A stretch of DNA of 64,000 bases from JADJGC01 sp964576925 (GCA_964576925.1 CAZNWJ010000008.1:99870-163869), one strand, 5' to 3'; shown: positions 7,664 through 16,824, counted from the first letter of the stretch. A program made the numbers and translations. The notes: generated from the letters alone by a model not told the origin.

Positions 7664-9124
7664 ATGTCGGACGATCTTCGTTGTGAATGTGGAGTCTTCG
7701 GGATTTTCGGAGTCCCGAACGCCGCCGAACTAACCTATTTCGGCCTCTATGCCCTGCAGCATCGTGGCCAGGAAGCCGCCGGGATCGTCAGCTTCGACGG
7801 CGCGACCCTCAACGAAGTCCGCGGCCAGGGTGAAGTCAACGCCGTCTTCAGTCGCCACGACAGATTGTCGGTCCTCAAAGGCGACCGCGCCATCGGGCAC
7901 AATCGCTACTCCACCGCCGGCGCTTCCGTCATTCGCAACGTCCAACCGCTGGTTATCACCTTCAAGGGACAAAAGATCGCCATTGGCCACAACGGCAACC
8001 TGACCAACAACGAACTACTCAAGAACAAACTCGAGCAAGGCGGCTCAATCTTCCAGACAACCTCGGACACCGAGGTCATCCTCCACCTCATCGCCAAGAG
8101 CCGCAAATCGCGACTGATCGAAGCGATCTCCGATGCCTTGAAGAAAGTGGAAGGCGCTTATTCCCTGCTGTTCCTCACCAAGGACGCCATCATCGCCGCG
8201 CGCGACCCCCACGGCTTCCGGCCGCTGGCGCTCGGTCGCCTCGGCGATACCTGGGTCGTAGCCAGCGAAACCTGCTCGTTCGACATCATCGGCGCCCAGT
8301 ACGTCCGCGACGTCAAACCGGGCGAAGTCATCGAGATCAACGCCGATGGAGTGCGCTCGCACTTCCCGTTCCGCAAGCGCAAACACGCCTTCTGTATCTT
8401 TGAATTCATCTATTTTGCGCGCCCCGATTCGAAGATCTTCGAGGAAAACGTTGACAAGATCCGCCGCCGCCTCGGCCGCTATCTTGCGCTGCAGCACCCG
8501 GCCCAGGCAGACATCGTCATCTCGGTGCCCGATTCCTCCAACACGGCCGCGCTCGGTTTTTCCGAACAATCAAAGATTCCTTTTGAATTCGGCCTGATTC
8601 GCAACCACTACGTCGGCCGAACCTTTATCGATCCCAAGCAGGATATCCGCGACCTCGACGTCAAAGTCAAATTTAACGCCGTCCGCGGCGTCCTGAAAGA
8701 CAAAAGCGTCGTCGTTGTCGACGACTCGATCGTTCGCGGAACCACGATGAAGAAACTCATCAAGATGATCCGCGACGCCGGCGCGCGCGAAATCCACCTG
8801 CGCATCTCCTCGCCGCCGATCATCTCGCCCTGTTTCTATGGTATCGATATGCCCACCAAGCAGGAGCTGATCGCCGCCAATATGTCGGTCGAAGAAATCG
8901 GCAAGTACCTCGGCGTCGATTCGATCGGCTATCTCTCGATCGACGCGATGCTTTCGATGCATTCACTACCCAAGGAAGACTTTTGCGTGGCGTGCTTCTC
9001 GGGCAAGTACCCCACCAAGATCGAAAACAAAAACGGCCGCCTGTTGTCTCGTCCTGCCGTGGGCGCCGACGATTCTCGCCGTTCCTTCGCCAAACGCTCC
9101 CGCAAGTCCAAAGTGACAGCGTAA
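7664..9124 (+). CDS. purF: Amidophosphoribosyltransferase
   Basis: The 486-residue enzyme transfers the glutamine amide to PRPP, the first step of purine synthesis. A short propeptide precedes the catalytic Cys (CGVFGIFG, Cys9). The class II glutaminase domain (HNRYSTAG, NNELL) is followed by the phosphoribosyltransferase domain with the PRPP loop VVVVDDSIVRGTTM. Four Cys in the positions of the Bacillus-type [4Fe-4S] cluster are present (KHAFCIFE, SPCFYG and CVAC near the end), so this is the iron-sulfur class that is made as a precursor. It stands alone, with no other pur gene nearby. Confidence 0.97.
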   Translation: MSDDLRCECGVFGIFGVPNAAELTYFGLYALQHRGQEAAGIVSFDGATLNEVRGQGEVNAVFSRHDRLSVLKGDRAIGHNRYSTAGASVIRNVQPLVITFKGQKIAIGHNGNLTNNELLKNKLEQGGSIFQTTSDTEVILHLIAKSRKSRLIEAISDALKKVEGAYSLLFLTKDAIIAARDPHGFRPLALGRLGDTWVVASETCSFDIIGAQYVRDVKPGEVIEINADGVRSHFPFRKRKHAFCIFEFIYFARPDSKIFEENVDKIRRRLGRYLALQHPAQADIVISVPDSSNTAALGFSEQSKIPFEFGLIRNHYVGRTFIDPKQDIRDLDVKVKFNAVRGVLKDKSVVVVDDSIVRGTTMKKLIKMIRDAGAREIHLRISSPPIISPCFYGIDMPTKQELIAANMSVEEIGKYLGVDSIGYLSIDAMLSMHSLPKEDFCVACFSGKYPTKIENKNGRLLSRPAVGADDSRRSFAKRSRKSKVTA

Positions 9125-9138
9125 CCCGGCCACACTTT

Positions 9139-9350
9139 GTAGCTCCGACTTCAGTCGGATGTTCTTCTCGCCGCAGTCGTAGGGCAGGTCTCTGATCGCA
9201 CTCACCGGGGCTGACGAACCCACCCTGCCGGAGACCTGCCACCAGACCTGTCTACTCGCCCCCTGTAGCCCCGACTTCAGTTGGAAGTTTTCCGTTCGTC
9301 AGTTTCCCTTCGATCGTCCGACTTTCTATCTCCGACTTCAGTCGGATATT
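9139..9350. repeat. Three CTCCGACTTCAGTCGGA palindromes
   Basis: Copies near 9139-9162, 9263-9290 and 9326-9350 share CCGACTTCAG(T)CGGA, a short perfect or near-perfect stem. All follow purF. The family is intergenic and non-coding. Confidence 0.75.
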
Positions 9351-9426
9351 CCTTCTGCGTCAGGTCTTGATCTCGGCCGAGCGCAGCGAGGACGGGATTG
9401 TACCTGACGCCGCTCGGTGAGATCCT

Positions 9427-9587
9427 GTCATTGCGAGGAGCGCACTCACACTCCAACTCTCGCCCACTCTCAACCGCGACGAAGCAATCTCGTCCTTGCG
9501 AATCCTCGTCTCTCGGGTGCTGTCATTGCGAGGAGCGCACTCACACTTCATCCCTCGCCCACCCTCAACCGCGACGAAGCAATCTCG
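9427..9587 (+). repeat. Doublet of CATTGCGAGGAGCG repeats
   Basis: Two units (9427-9492 and 9522-9587) each run from GTCATTGCGAGGAGCG to CGCGACGAAGCAATCTCG. They are separated by a 29-base spacer containing TTGCGAATCCTCGTCTCTCG. The same doublet, including the spacer, recurs at 10108-10270. Confidence 0.9.
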
Positions 9588-9593
9588 TTTTGT

Positions 9594-9881
9594 TCAGATC
9601 TCATCATACAAATCGCGCCAAATAGGATTCATCGACTCAATCAATCGCATCTTATCAGCCCTCGATCCTCCCTTAATCTGCTTTTCCCGCTGAATGGCTC
9701 CCATCGGTTCCTGACAAGGCTCGAAATAGACCAATTTGCGCGTCTTGTACTTTGAACTGAAGACTCCGCCGTAGCCGGCTTTATGGCAGTAGACCCATTT
9801 CTTGAGATCACCTGTCATGCCCGTATAGAACACGGTGTGACGGAAGTTCGTCATGATATAAACGCAATAGACTTTATCCAT
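9594..9881 (-). CDS. GIY-YIG nuclease family protein, catalytic Arg replaced
   Basis: A 95-residue single-domain GIY-YIG protein of the UPF0213/YhbQ-like class. The two signature strands are VYI (7-9) and YTG (19-21), followed by His33, KLVYFE (49-54) and the metal-binding Glu66 in REKQIKG. The family Arg after DLKK is Trp29 here (codon TGG at 9797-9795; one transition from CGG), so cleavage activity may be lost. The gene is bracketed by repeats of one family, direct on the left (9427-9587) and inverted on the right (9905-9968). This suggests it belongs to, or mobilises, that repeat. Confidence 0.85.
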   Translation of the reverse strand: MDKVYCVYIMTNFRHTVFYTGMTGDLKKWVYCHKAGYGGVFSSKYKTRKLVYFEPCQEPMGAIQREKQIKGGSRADKMRLIESMNPIWRDLYDEI

Positions 9882-9904
9882 AATGCATTTAACCGAATGA
9901 AGCG

Positions 9905-9968
9905 GAGATTGCTTCGTCGCGACAAGCTGCAGTAGCTCGACACAGATGCGTTCGCTCCTCGCAATGAC
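9905..9968 (-). repeat. Inverted copy of the CATTGCGAGGAGCG repeat
   Basis: Reads GAGATTGCTTCGTCGCG ... CGTTCGCTCCTCGCAATGAC on the plus strand, the reverse of the copies at 9427-9587, so the GIY-YIG gene lies between oppositely oriented copies. Confidence 0.85.
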
Positions 9969-10107
9969 ACCACCGAACTTGCAGAATCATCGTCTCAATT
10001 GACTTGTGTGCCCAAATATCCGCAATCACATTTTCCCAATATCCAATAGATTTTCACTCTACATGGACTATCCGCAGACTCTCGCAGTGTCATTCGACTC
10101 TCATAGT

Positions 10108-10270
10108 GTCATTGCGAGGAGCGAACTCCCACCTCATCCCTCGCACGCGATCTCAACCGCGACGAAGCAATCTCGTTCTTGCGAATCCTCGTCTCTCGGG
10201 TGCTGTCATTGCGAGGAGCGAACCTACACTCCATCCCTCGCACGCCTTCAACCGCGACGAAGCAATCTCG
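10108..10270 (+). repeat. Second doublet of CATTGCGAGGAGCG repeats
   Basis: Units at 10108-10175 and 10205-10270 are separated by the same spacer as the doublet at 9427-9587, with one visible difference in the shared TTGCGAATCC... stretch. The second unit ends 23 bp before the nuoN stop. Confidence 0.9.
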
Positions 10271-10292
10271 TTGTATTTCGGAAACCGCCCCT

Positions 10293-11747
10293 TTACCGCG
10301 CCGTAATCGCCGTCAACCCCTCAAACGGATACCATTGGTGCGGGAACACCCCAATCGCAAACACCGCCACTACCGCGACAATCAGCGCCAGCATCAGAAA
10401 CGCCGGCAGCGCCGGCACAGTGATCGGCTGAACATCCTTGTCTGCCATGAACATCTTCACGATCACGCGCAGGTAGTAGTAAACCGAGATCAGTGAATTG
10501 ATCACAGCGATCACAACCAACACATAGTAGCCCTCGGCCAGCGCCGACTTAAACAACACCAGCTTGCCCATGAACCCCGCCGTCGGCGGAAATCCCGCCA
10601 GCGAAATCATGAATACCAACAGCAGAATCCCCAGAAACGGCCGCGTCCGCCCCAGTCCATTATAATCGTTAATCGTGGCCACCTCGTCATGCGCATGGCT
10701 CGAGTCGACCTGGCTGATAATCATGAACGCCCCCAGGTTTGTCACCGCGTAGCACAGAAGATAAAACGCCGCCGCCGAAGCTGCTTCCGCCGTCCCGACC
10801 ACCAGCGCGATCATGATATACCCGGCATGGGCAATCGACGAAAACGCCAGCATGCGCTTGAAATTCTCCTGCCGCAACGCCATGATGTTGCCGACGAACA
10901 TCGTCGCCACCGCCAGCACCCAGAACAACGGCTCCAACTGCGCTTGGAAATCGTGATAGCCGAAACTGAACACGCGCAGCATCGCCGCAAACGCCGCCGC
11001 CTTGGGCCCGGCCGACATAAATCCGGTCACCGGTGACGGCGCGCCCTCGTAGGCGTCTGCCGCCCACATGTGGAACGGCACGGCTGCGACTTTGAATCCC
11101 AGCCCGACAATCAACAACGCCGCGCCGATCAACAAGAACGTGTCGATCGAACCGCCTTGCCGAAGGACATTGACCAGGTCACTGATTTCAAAAGTGCCGG
11201 TAACACCGTAGATAAAGGCAATTCCCAGCACCGTGAACCCCGTCGCAAACGCGCCCAGCAAGAAATACTTGATCGAGGCTTCCGTCGAGCGCAACTGCGT
11301 CCGCGCGAATCCTGCGAGCACGTACAGCGAGACCGACATGATCTCCAGCCCGAGGAACATCACCAGCAGGTTCGAGGTCGACGCCATCACCATCATGCCG
11401 TAAGTGGCAAACAAGATCAGCGGGTAGAATTCGCCGTGGTTGTTATCTTTCTTCTTGAGATAGTCGACCGACATGAAGATCGTCAGGATCCCGGCCACGA
11501 GGAAAATCATGTTGAAGAACAGGCTGAAATCGTCGAGAACAAACTGCCCGGCAAACGTGCTCCCGCTTTCTCCAATCTGTTGCGCGCTGAAAATCAACGC
11601 AACCGCCAGGCCGATCCAGCTAAAATGCCCGATAAACTCCTGACGTCTCTCCGACACAAACGGCTGCATCAACATCGCCAGTAACGCCGCTAGGCACACC
11701 GTCAACGACGGAGCGATCATCCACCAATCTACCGATTGAATCTGCAT
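10293..11747 (-). CDS. nuoN: NADH-quinone oxidoreductase subunit N
   Basis: A 484-residue antiporter-like membrane subunit of complex I with about 14 hydrophobic segments. Family sequences include FLGLEIMSVSLYVLAGF, with the conserved membrane Glu, and FHMWAADAYEGAPSPVTGFM, with the Lys/His half-channel region. It is the last gene of the nuo operon and is separated from nuoM by a glutaredoxin gene. ATG at 11747 (MQIQS) is preferred over an in-frame GTG six codons upstream. Confidence 0.95.
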   Translation of the reverse strand: MQIQSVDWWMIAPSLTVCLAALLAMLMQPFVSERRQEFIGHFSWIGLAVALIFSAQQIGESGSTFAGQFVLDDFSLFFNMIFLVAGILTIFMSVDYLKKKDNNHGEFYPLILFATYGMMVMASTSNLLVMFLGLEIMSVSLYVLAGFARTQLRSTEASIKYFLLGAFATGFTVLGIAFIYGVTGTFEISDLVNVLRQGGSIDTFLLIGAALLIVGLGFKVAAVPFHMWAADAYEGAPSPVTGFMSAGPKAAAFAAMLRVFSFGYHDFQAQLEPLFWVLAVATMFVGNIMALRQENFKRMLAFSSIAHAGYIMIALVVGTAEAASAAAFYLLCYAVTNLGAFMIISQVDSSHAHDEVATINDYNGLGRTRPFLGILLLVFMISLAGFPPTAGFMGKLVLFKSALAEGYYVLVVIAVINSLISVYYYLRVIVKMFMADKDVQPITVPALPAFLMLALIVAVVAVFAIGVFPHQWYPFEGLTAITAR

Positions 11748-11798
11748 CTTATCCCGGTCTTGCACTCCAGGGCGACAACTGCCGCCCGATTAGTATCC

Positions 11799-12011
11799 TC
11801 AGGAACCGCCGAATCCGACCGTTACCTTGCCGTTTTCCACTATCACCGGCACACGCCGACTGCCGCCCTGGAGCCGCTGCGCCTCTTCCGCGGCCCCCGG
11901 CACGGAATGAACATCGATATCCTCAAAAGGCACGCCGCGTGCCTTGAGATCCTCGCGCGCCGCCGCGCAATATGGACATCCAACCTTGGTGTAGATCTTC
12001 GTTTCGCCCAT
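11799..12011 (-). CDS. Glutaredoxin-like protein inside the nuo operon
   Basis: A 70-residue thioredoxin-fold mini-protein with the redox motif GCPYCAAARE near the N-terminus, the cis-Pro segment RRVPVIVENG and the terminal GFGGS. It is shorter than classical glutaredoxins and resembles the NrdH/UxxT-like single-domain group. It sits between nuoM (3 bp away) and nuoN (51 bp away) on the same strand, so it is almost certainly co-transcribed with complex I. A role in thiol or iron-sulfur maintenance of the complex is inference. Confidence 0.85.
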   Translation of the reverse strand: MGETKIYTKVGCPYCAAAREDLKARGVPFEDIDVHSVPGAAEEAQRLQGGSRRVPVIVENGKVTVGFGGS

Positions 12012-12014
12012 GCT

Positions 12015-13565
12015 TTATCTCTCCGCCTTCAGAGGCCACTCTGCTTCATTACTCGATTCGTATAGCTGCGACATTTGCACCCGTCGCGACTCGCTCTGTT
12101 GAATCAAATTGGTCACCGACGGCGCCATCGCCTCGAAAATCGGCTTGGGATACAGGCCGATCCAGAAGATCAGCACAACTAGCGGAGTCAGCACACACCA
12201 TTCCCGCAGATTCAGATCCTTCAACGCTTGGTTCTCAGGATTATCCACCTTGCCCCATACGACACGCTGAAACATCCACAACATGTAGGCCGCCCCCAGC
12301 ACGATGCCAAACGTGGCGATAACGGCGTAAGTGATATTCAATTTGAAAGTGCCGAGCAGAATCACAAACTCCCCGACAAATCCATTAGTTCCGGGCAGAC
12401 CGATCGAGGAGAGCGTCACGATCATGAAGAACGTCGCAAAGATCGGCATCACCTTGAATAGCCCGCCGAAATCGGCAATCATTCTTGTATGCCGCCGCTC
12501 ATAGATCATCCCGACCAGCAGGAAAAGCGCGCCAGTCGATATGCCGTGATTCAACATCTGCAATATCGATCCGCCGACACCCTGGTCGTTTAGCGCCACC
12601 ATGCCGATCATAACGAATCCCATATGCGCCACTGACGAAAACGCCACCAGCGACTTTACATCCTTCTGTACCATCGCCACCAGCGCGCCGTAAATGATGC
12701 CGATCAACGACAGCACGGCGATTGTCGGCAGCCACGCTTCGAAAGCATTCGGGAACATCGGTATGCAATAGCGCAGGAAACCGTATGTCCCCATCTTCAG
12801 CAGTACACCGGCAAGAATCACCGAACCGGCCGTCGGCGCCTGCACGTGCGCGTCGGGAAGCCAGGTATGGAACGGAAACACCGGCACCTTGATCAGGAAC
12901 GCCAGCGCGAACGCAATGAACAGCCAGTTCTGCACGTTCGGCCCCAACGCCAGGCGGTAATAGTCCATCAAGGCAAACGAATACACGCCGGTGCTGTTGT
13001 AGTTGATCATCACCAGCGCGATGATCGCCACCAGCATCAGCAGCGACCCAAACATCGTGAACAGCACGAATTTGATCGCCGCATAAATGCGATTGATCCC
13101 GCCCCAGATTCCGATCAGGAAGTACATTGGGATCAGCATCACTTCCCAGAAAATGTAGAACAGGAACAAGTCGAGCGAGACAAATACGCCGATCATCCCG
13201 GTCTGCAGGACCAGCAACGAGATCATGAAGCCCTTCAGCCGGTCATGCACCGCGTTCCAGGCCGACAAGATCGAAATCGGCATCAGGATCGTCGTCAGCA
13301 TCACCAGAAGCATGCTGATACCGTCGACGCCGAGATTGTAGCTGATCCCCAGCGACTGAATCCACGGCACATTCACCGTGAACTGCATCGCGGAAGTCGT
13401 CGAATCGAAATTAAACCACAGATGCAGCGAGAAGACAAACGTCAGCAGCGTTGTGACCAGCGTGATCACCTTGATCGCCTGCTCCGCTTCCTTGCGCACG
13501 AACATCAGCAGCAAGGCGCCCACCAGCGGGAAAAACGTCACGATTGTCAGAATCGACTGATCCAT
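12015..13565 (-). CDS. nuoM: NADH-quinone oxidoreductase subunit M
   Basis: A 516-residue antiporter-like proton-pumping subunit. Recognisable sequences are LGVDGISMLLVMLTT, FYIFWEVMLIPMYFLIG, with the conserved Glu, and FPFHTWLPDAHVQAPTAGS. Its ATG lies 2 bp after the nuoL stop. Confidence 0.96.
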   Translation of the reverse strand: MDQSILTIVTFFPLVGALLLMFVRKEAEQAIKVITLVTTLLTFVFSLHLWFNFDSTTSAMQFTVNVPWIQSLGISYNLGVDGISMLLVMLTTILMPISILSAWNAVHDRLKGFMISLLVLQTGMIGVFVSLDLFLFYIFWEVMLIPMYFLIGIWGGINRIYAAIKFVLFTMFGSLLMLVAIIALVMINYNSTGVYSFALMDYYRLALGPNVQNWLFIAFALAFLIKVPVFPFHTWLPDAHVQAPTAGSVILAGVLLKMGTYGFLRYCIPMFPNAFEAWLPTIAVLSLIGIIYGALVAMVQKDVKSLVAFSSVAHMGFVMIGMVALNDQGVGGSILQMLNHGISTGALFLLVGMIYERRHTRMIADFGGLFKVMPIFATFFMIVTLSSIGLPGTNGFVGEFVILLGTFKLNITYAVIATFGIVLGAAYMLWMFQRVVWGKVDNPENQALKDLNLREWCVLTPLVVLIFWIGLYPKPIFEAMAPSVTNLIQQSESRRVQMSQLYESSNEAEWPLKAER

Positions 13566-13567
13566 CT

Positions 13568-15496
13568 TTACCTATTCAATAGCAAATAACCGATCACGAA
13601 CACCACACCCGCCAGGAACACGAACGCGTATCCGCGCACCATCCCGGTCTGCACCTTCCGCAAGGCCCCCGAAAACTGGCCGATGACCCACGCCGAACCA
13701 TTAACGACCCCGTCGATCACGAGTACATCAAACTTCTGCCAGAGCGCGTTTGACAAAGCTACACAAGGATTGATGAAGACCTTATCGTACAATTCGTCGA
13801 TGTAATACTTGTTGTAGACCAGCTTGTAGATGCCGCCCAACTTCTGCTCCATTACGTCGGTCTCGGCGCGATTCAGGTAGAGCCGCCGCGCCGTCAGGAT
13901 CGCAATCAAAACCAGCACGATGCTCGCGGCAATCAGGCCGTATTCCAGCGCATGCGAATGATGCGCCGCCTCATTGAGCCTTCCGATTTCCTCGCCCCGC
14001 GCAAACACCGGATGCAGGAAATGCGCGAACCACGCGCCGCCGCCAAGCACCGCCGGCCAGCCGATCAGTCCGCCGATCACCGAAAGCACGGCCAGCACCA
14101 TCAATGGCACCGTCATCACCTTCGGCGATTCGTGCAGATGCTCCGCCGTATGGTGATCGTAGCGCGGCTTGCCGTAGAACGTCATAAAAATCAAGCGGAA
14201 CATGTAGAACGCCGTCAAGCCGGCCGTGAGCACGGCGACCACCCAGAACATTGGCGATCCAAACGGCGACGAGAACGATTTCCACAATATCTCATCCTTC
14301 GACACAAACCCGGCGAGCGGCGGAATCCCGGCAATTGCCAGCGTCGCGACCATCATCGTCCAGAAGGTCGTCGGCATCTTGTCCTTCAAGCCGCCCATCT
14401 TGCGCATATCCTGCTCGTTGCTCATGCCGTGAATCACCGAGCCGGCCCCGAGGAACAACAGCGCCTTGAAGAACGCGTGCGTCATCAGGTGAAACACCCC
14501 CGCTCCGAAGGCCGCTACGCCGCACGCCAGGAACATGTAACCGAGCTGGCTTACTGTCGAGTACGCCAGAACACGCTTAATGTCGTTTTGAAATAGTCCA
14601 ATCGTCGCCGCGAATATCGCCGTAAACAGACCAATCCCGGCCACGACCATCAGCGTCGTCGGTGCCATCATAAAGAGCACGTTGCAGCGCGCCACCATGT
14701 AAACACCCGCTGTTACCATCGTCGCCGCATGGATCAGCGCCGACACCGGCGTCGGACCTTCCATGGCATCCGGCAGCCAAACATACAACGGCACCTGCGC
14801 CGACTTACCCGTCGCGCCGAGGAATAACAGCAGCGTGGCCGCCGTCACGATTCCCCCGCCCATCGCCAGTTGTTCCGGCGCCAGATTCATCACCTCGGCG
14901 AAGTTCACACTGCCCAGATGCCAGAACAGCAGGAAGATGCCGAGCGAGAAACCGAAATCGCCGATACGGTTGACAATGAACGCCTTCTTGCCGGCGTCCG
15001 AGGCCGACTTGCGCTCGTACCAGAAGCCGATCAGCAGGTAGGAACAAAGCCCGACCCCTTCCCAGCCCACGTACATCAAGACGAAATTGTTTGCGAGCAC
15101 CAGCATCAGCATCGAGCCGGTGAATAAGTTCATGTAAGTGAAGAAGCGAGTGTAGTCTTTGTCATGCCCCATGTAGCCGATCGAATAGATATGAATCAAG
15201 AAGCCGACGCCGCTGACCACGAGAATCATCACCGACGACAGCGGATCGAGCAGGAAGCCAAAGTCGGCTGCAAAGCTCCCGACCGGGATCCAGGAATAAA
15301 GCGACAGCTCAAACGACCGCGCCTCGGCCGGCAGTCCCAACAATTCGATTACGGCATACACCGAGAGCAGAAGCGAGACAAAGACCGATCCTGACGCGAC
15401 GTAGCCGACCAGTGGCTTCGGCATCCGCCGACCCACGAGTCCGTTGATCAAGAAGCCGACCAACGGCATCAGCGGTATCAGCCAAATCAGATTCAT
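13568..15496 (-). CDS. nuoL: NADH-quinone oxidoreductase subunit L
   Basis: A 642-residue subunit, the largest antiporter-like arm protein. It carries FYVGWEGVGLCSYLLIGFWY-type sequence (here MYVGWEGVGLCSYLLIGFWY), VPLYVWLPDAMEGPTPVSAL and a C-terminal extension corresponding to the long lateral helix and last membrane segment. Length agrees with the family. Confidence 0.96.
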   Translation of the reverse strand: MNLIWLIPLMPLVGFLINGLVGRRMPKPLVGYVASGSVFVSLLLSVYAVIELLGLPAEARSFELSLYSWIPVGSFAADFGFLLDPLSSVMILVVSGVGFLIHIYSIGYMGHDKDYTRFFTYMNLFTGSMLMLVLANNFVLMYVGWEGVGLCSYLLIGFWYERKSASDAGKKAFIVNRIGDFGFSLGIFLLFWHLGSVNFAEVMNLAPEQLAMGGGIVTAATLLLFLGATGKSAQVPLYVWLPDAMEGPTPVSALIHAATMVTAGVYMVARCNVLFMMAPTTLMVVAGIGLFTAIFAATIGLFQNDIKRVLAYSTVSQLGYMFLACGVAAFGAGVFHLMTHAFFKALLFLGAGSVIHGMSNEQDMRKMGGLKDKMPTTFWTMMVATLAIAGIPPLAGFVSKDEILWKSFSSPFGSPMFWVVAVLTAGLTAFYMFRLIFMTFYGKPRYDHHTAEHLHESPKVMTVPLMVLAVLSVIGGLIGWPAVLGGGAWFAHFLHPVFARGEEIGRLNEAAHHSHALEYGLIAASIVLVLIAILTARRLYLNRAETDVMEQKLGGIYKLVYNKYYIDELYDKVFINPCVALSNALWQKFDVLVIDGVVNGSAWVIGQFSGALRKVQTGMVRGYAFVFLAGVVFVIGYLLLNR

Positions 15497-15518
15497 TTGC
15501 CGCTCGCTTCCCGCTCCA

Positions 15519-15821
15519 CTACCACTTCAACAGGTTCAATTCATCGATATTCGCGCTGTCGCGATTGCGAAAGAGCGCGATAATAATCGCCAACCCGACC
15601 GCCGCTTCGGCAGCCGCCACCGTCATCACGACAAACACCATCACGTGGCCGCCCATCGCGACCAAATCGCGCGAAAACGCCACCAGCGTCAGGTTCGCCG
15701 CGTTCAACATCAATTCGATCGACATGAAGATGATCAGCACGTTGCGCGCAATGATCACGCCGAGCATCCCGATTACGAAGATCACTCCGGCGACGATTAA
15801 GTACCATTCCAAGGGAATCAT
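15519..15821 (-). CDS. nuoK: NADH-quinone oxidoreductase subunit K
   Basis: A 100-residue protein of three membrane helices, with the conserved SIELMLNAANL and the C-terminal AAAEAAVGLAIIIALFR holding the two membrane Glu residues of the E-channel. The spacing to nuoJ is 2 bp. Confidence 0.96.
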   Translation of the reverse strand: MIPLEWYLIVAGVIFVIGMLGVIIARNVLIIFMSIELMLNAANLTLVAFSRDLVAMGGHVMVFVVMTVAAAEAAVGLAIIIALFRNRDSANIDELNLLKW

Positions 15822-15823
15822 AG

Positions 15824-16324
15824 CTACAGCCTCTTCTTCGCCATCACCACCGCGCCGAGCACCGCCACGATCAACAGCACCGAAGTCAGCTCGAACGGAT
15901 ACAGGTACTTCTGGAATAACTCCATGCCCACGCCGTGTACCGACCCGAAGTCGGCTGGCAGACTCGCCGCCGGCGCCCGGGCGACTTCCGATGTGTGGAT
16001 CACCACCAGCGTCTCAAACAGCAGCACCACCGCAAACGCAATTGCCAGCGGCCGGAAGCGCAGCTTGAGATCCTTGCCGAAATCCTCACGCCGCAGATTC
16101 AGGAGCATGATCACAAACAGGAACAGCACCAGGATTGCGCCGGCGTACACGATGACTTGCAGCATTGCCAGGAATGCGGCATTCAGTTTAATGAACAAGA
16201 TCACCTGCGCGACGAATGACGTCAGCAGATACATCACCGACGCAATCGGATTGCGCTGGATGATCACGAGGATCGAGGCCGCGATCGCGATCGCGGCGGC
16301 TCCGATGAAGATTGCTACTTCCAT
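15824..16324 (-). CDS. nuoJ: NADH-quinone oxidoreductase subunit J
   Basis: A 166-residue protein of five membrane segments, with the family motif NPIASVMYLLTSF near the N-terminus and QVIVYAGAILVLFLFVIMLL. The ATG at 16324 shares a base with the nuoI stop (TGATG), so it is chosen over an upstream in-frame start that would run back inside nuoI. Confidence 0.94.
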   Translation of the reverse strand: MEVAIFIGAAAIAIAASILVIIQRNPIASVMYLLTSFVAQVILFIKLNAAFLAMLQVIVYAGAILVLFLFVIMLLNLRREDFGKDLKLRFRPLAIAFAVVLLFETLVVIHTSEVARAPAASLPADFGSVHGVGMELFQKYLYPFELTSVLLIVAVLGAVVMAKKRL

Positions 16325-16824
16325 CAGTGCTGCTGTTGCTCCTGCTGCCAGGCGACCCGCCGCTGCGGCCGTAGAAACTTCACTTCCGACGGCTTCACGC
16401 GCGGCCACTTCACCAGCAAATCGTCCTTGGTATAGATAAACTTGTCGCGGTGGTCCGCGGCAAACTCGTACTCGCGCCCCAGGAATATCGCCTCCTCCGG
16501 GCAGGCTTCTTCGCAGAACCCGCAGAAGATGCAGCGCAGTTCGTTGATCTCGTAAATCCTGGCGTAGCGTTCGCCTTTTTCATTTTCCGCCGGCTCCATA
16601 TAGATCGCATCCGCCGGACAGGAGGCCGCGCACAGCCCGCAGCACACGCAGCGCTCGCTGCCGTCCTCGTAACGTTCGAGGAAATGCAGCCCGCGGTAGC
16701 GCGGCATCATCGGCTCTTTGACAAACGGATAATTGACGGTCACCGGCTTGCGGAACATCTGCTTGAACACCGTGTACATGCCGATCGGAATCGCGATGAA
16801 TATCTCTTTGAGCACGCGAAACAT
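16324..16824 (-). CDS. nuoI: NADH-quinone oxidoreductase subunit I (2 x 4Fe-4S)
   Basis: A 166-residue ferredoxin-type subunit carrying clusters N6a and N6b. The two motifs are CVCCGLCAASCP and CIFCGFCEEACP. The amphipathic N-terminus anchors it to the membrane arm. AGGAGG lies six bases before the ATG at 16824, which decides the start over a TTG two codons upstream. Confidence 0.96.
   Translation of the reverse strand: MFRVLKEIFIAIPIGMYTVFKQMFRKPVTVNYPFVKEPMMPRYRGLHFLERYEDGSERCVCCGLCAASCPADAIYMEPAENEKGERYARIYEINELRCIFCGFCEEACPEEAIFLGREYEFAADHRDKFIYTKDDLLVKWPRVKPSEVKFLRPQRRVAWQQEQQQH

Larger units (their letters stand above)
9125..10292. other. Repeat island around a GIY-YIG gene
   Basis: Between purF and nuoN the DNA is almost entirely short repeats. 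There are three CCGACTTCAGTCGGA palindromes, a GGCAGGTCTC/GAGACCTGCC hairpin (9182-9241), a GCGTCAGGT/ACCTGACGC inverted repeat (9358-9410) and five CATTGCGAGGAGCG repeats. Only one gene, the GIY-YIG protein at 9594-9881, is supported. Confidence 0.75.

Noticed and set aside
9360..9755. Short plus- and minus-strand frames in the repeat island
   Set aside because: They translate the palindromic repeats and show the same peptide wherever the repeat occurs.
9427..10270. Possible CRISPR array from regularly repeated units
   Set aside because: Units are about 66 bp with variable interiors, spacers are identical rather than unique, orientation is mixed, and there are no cas genes.
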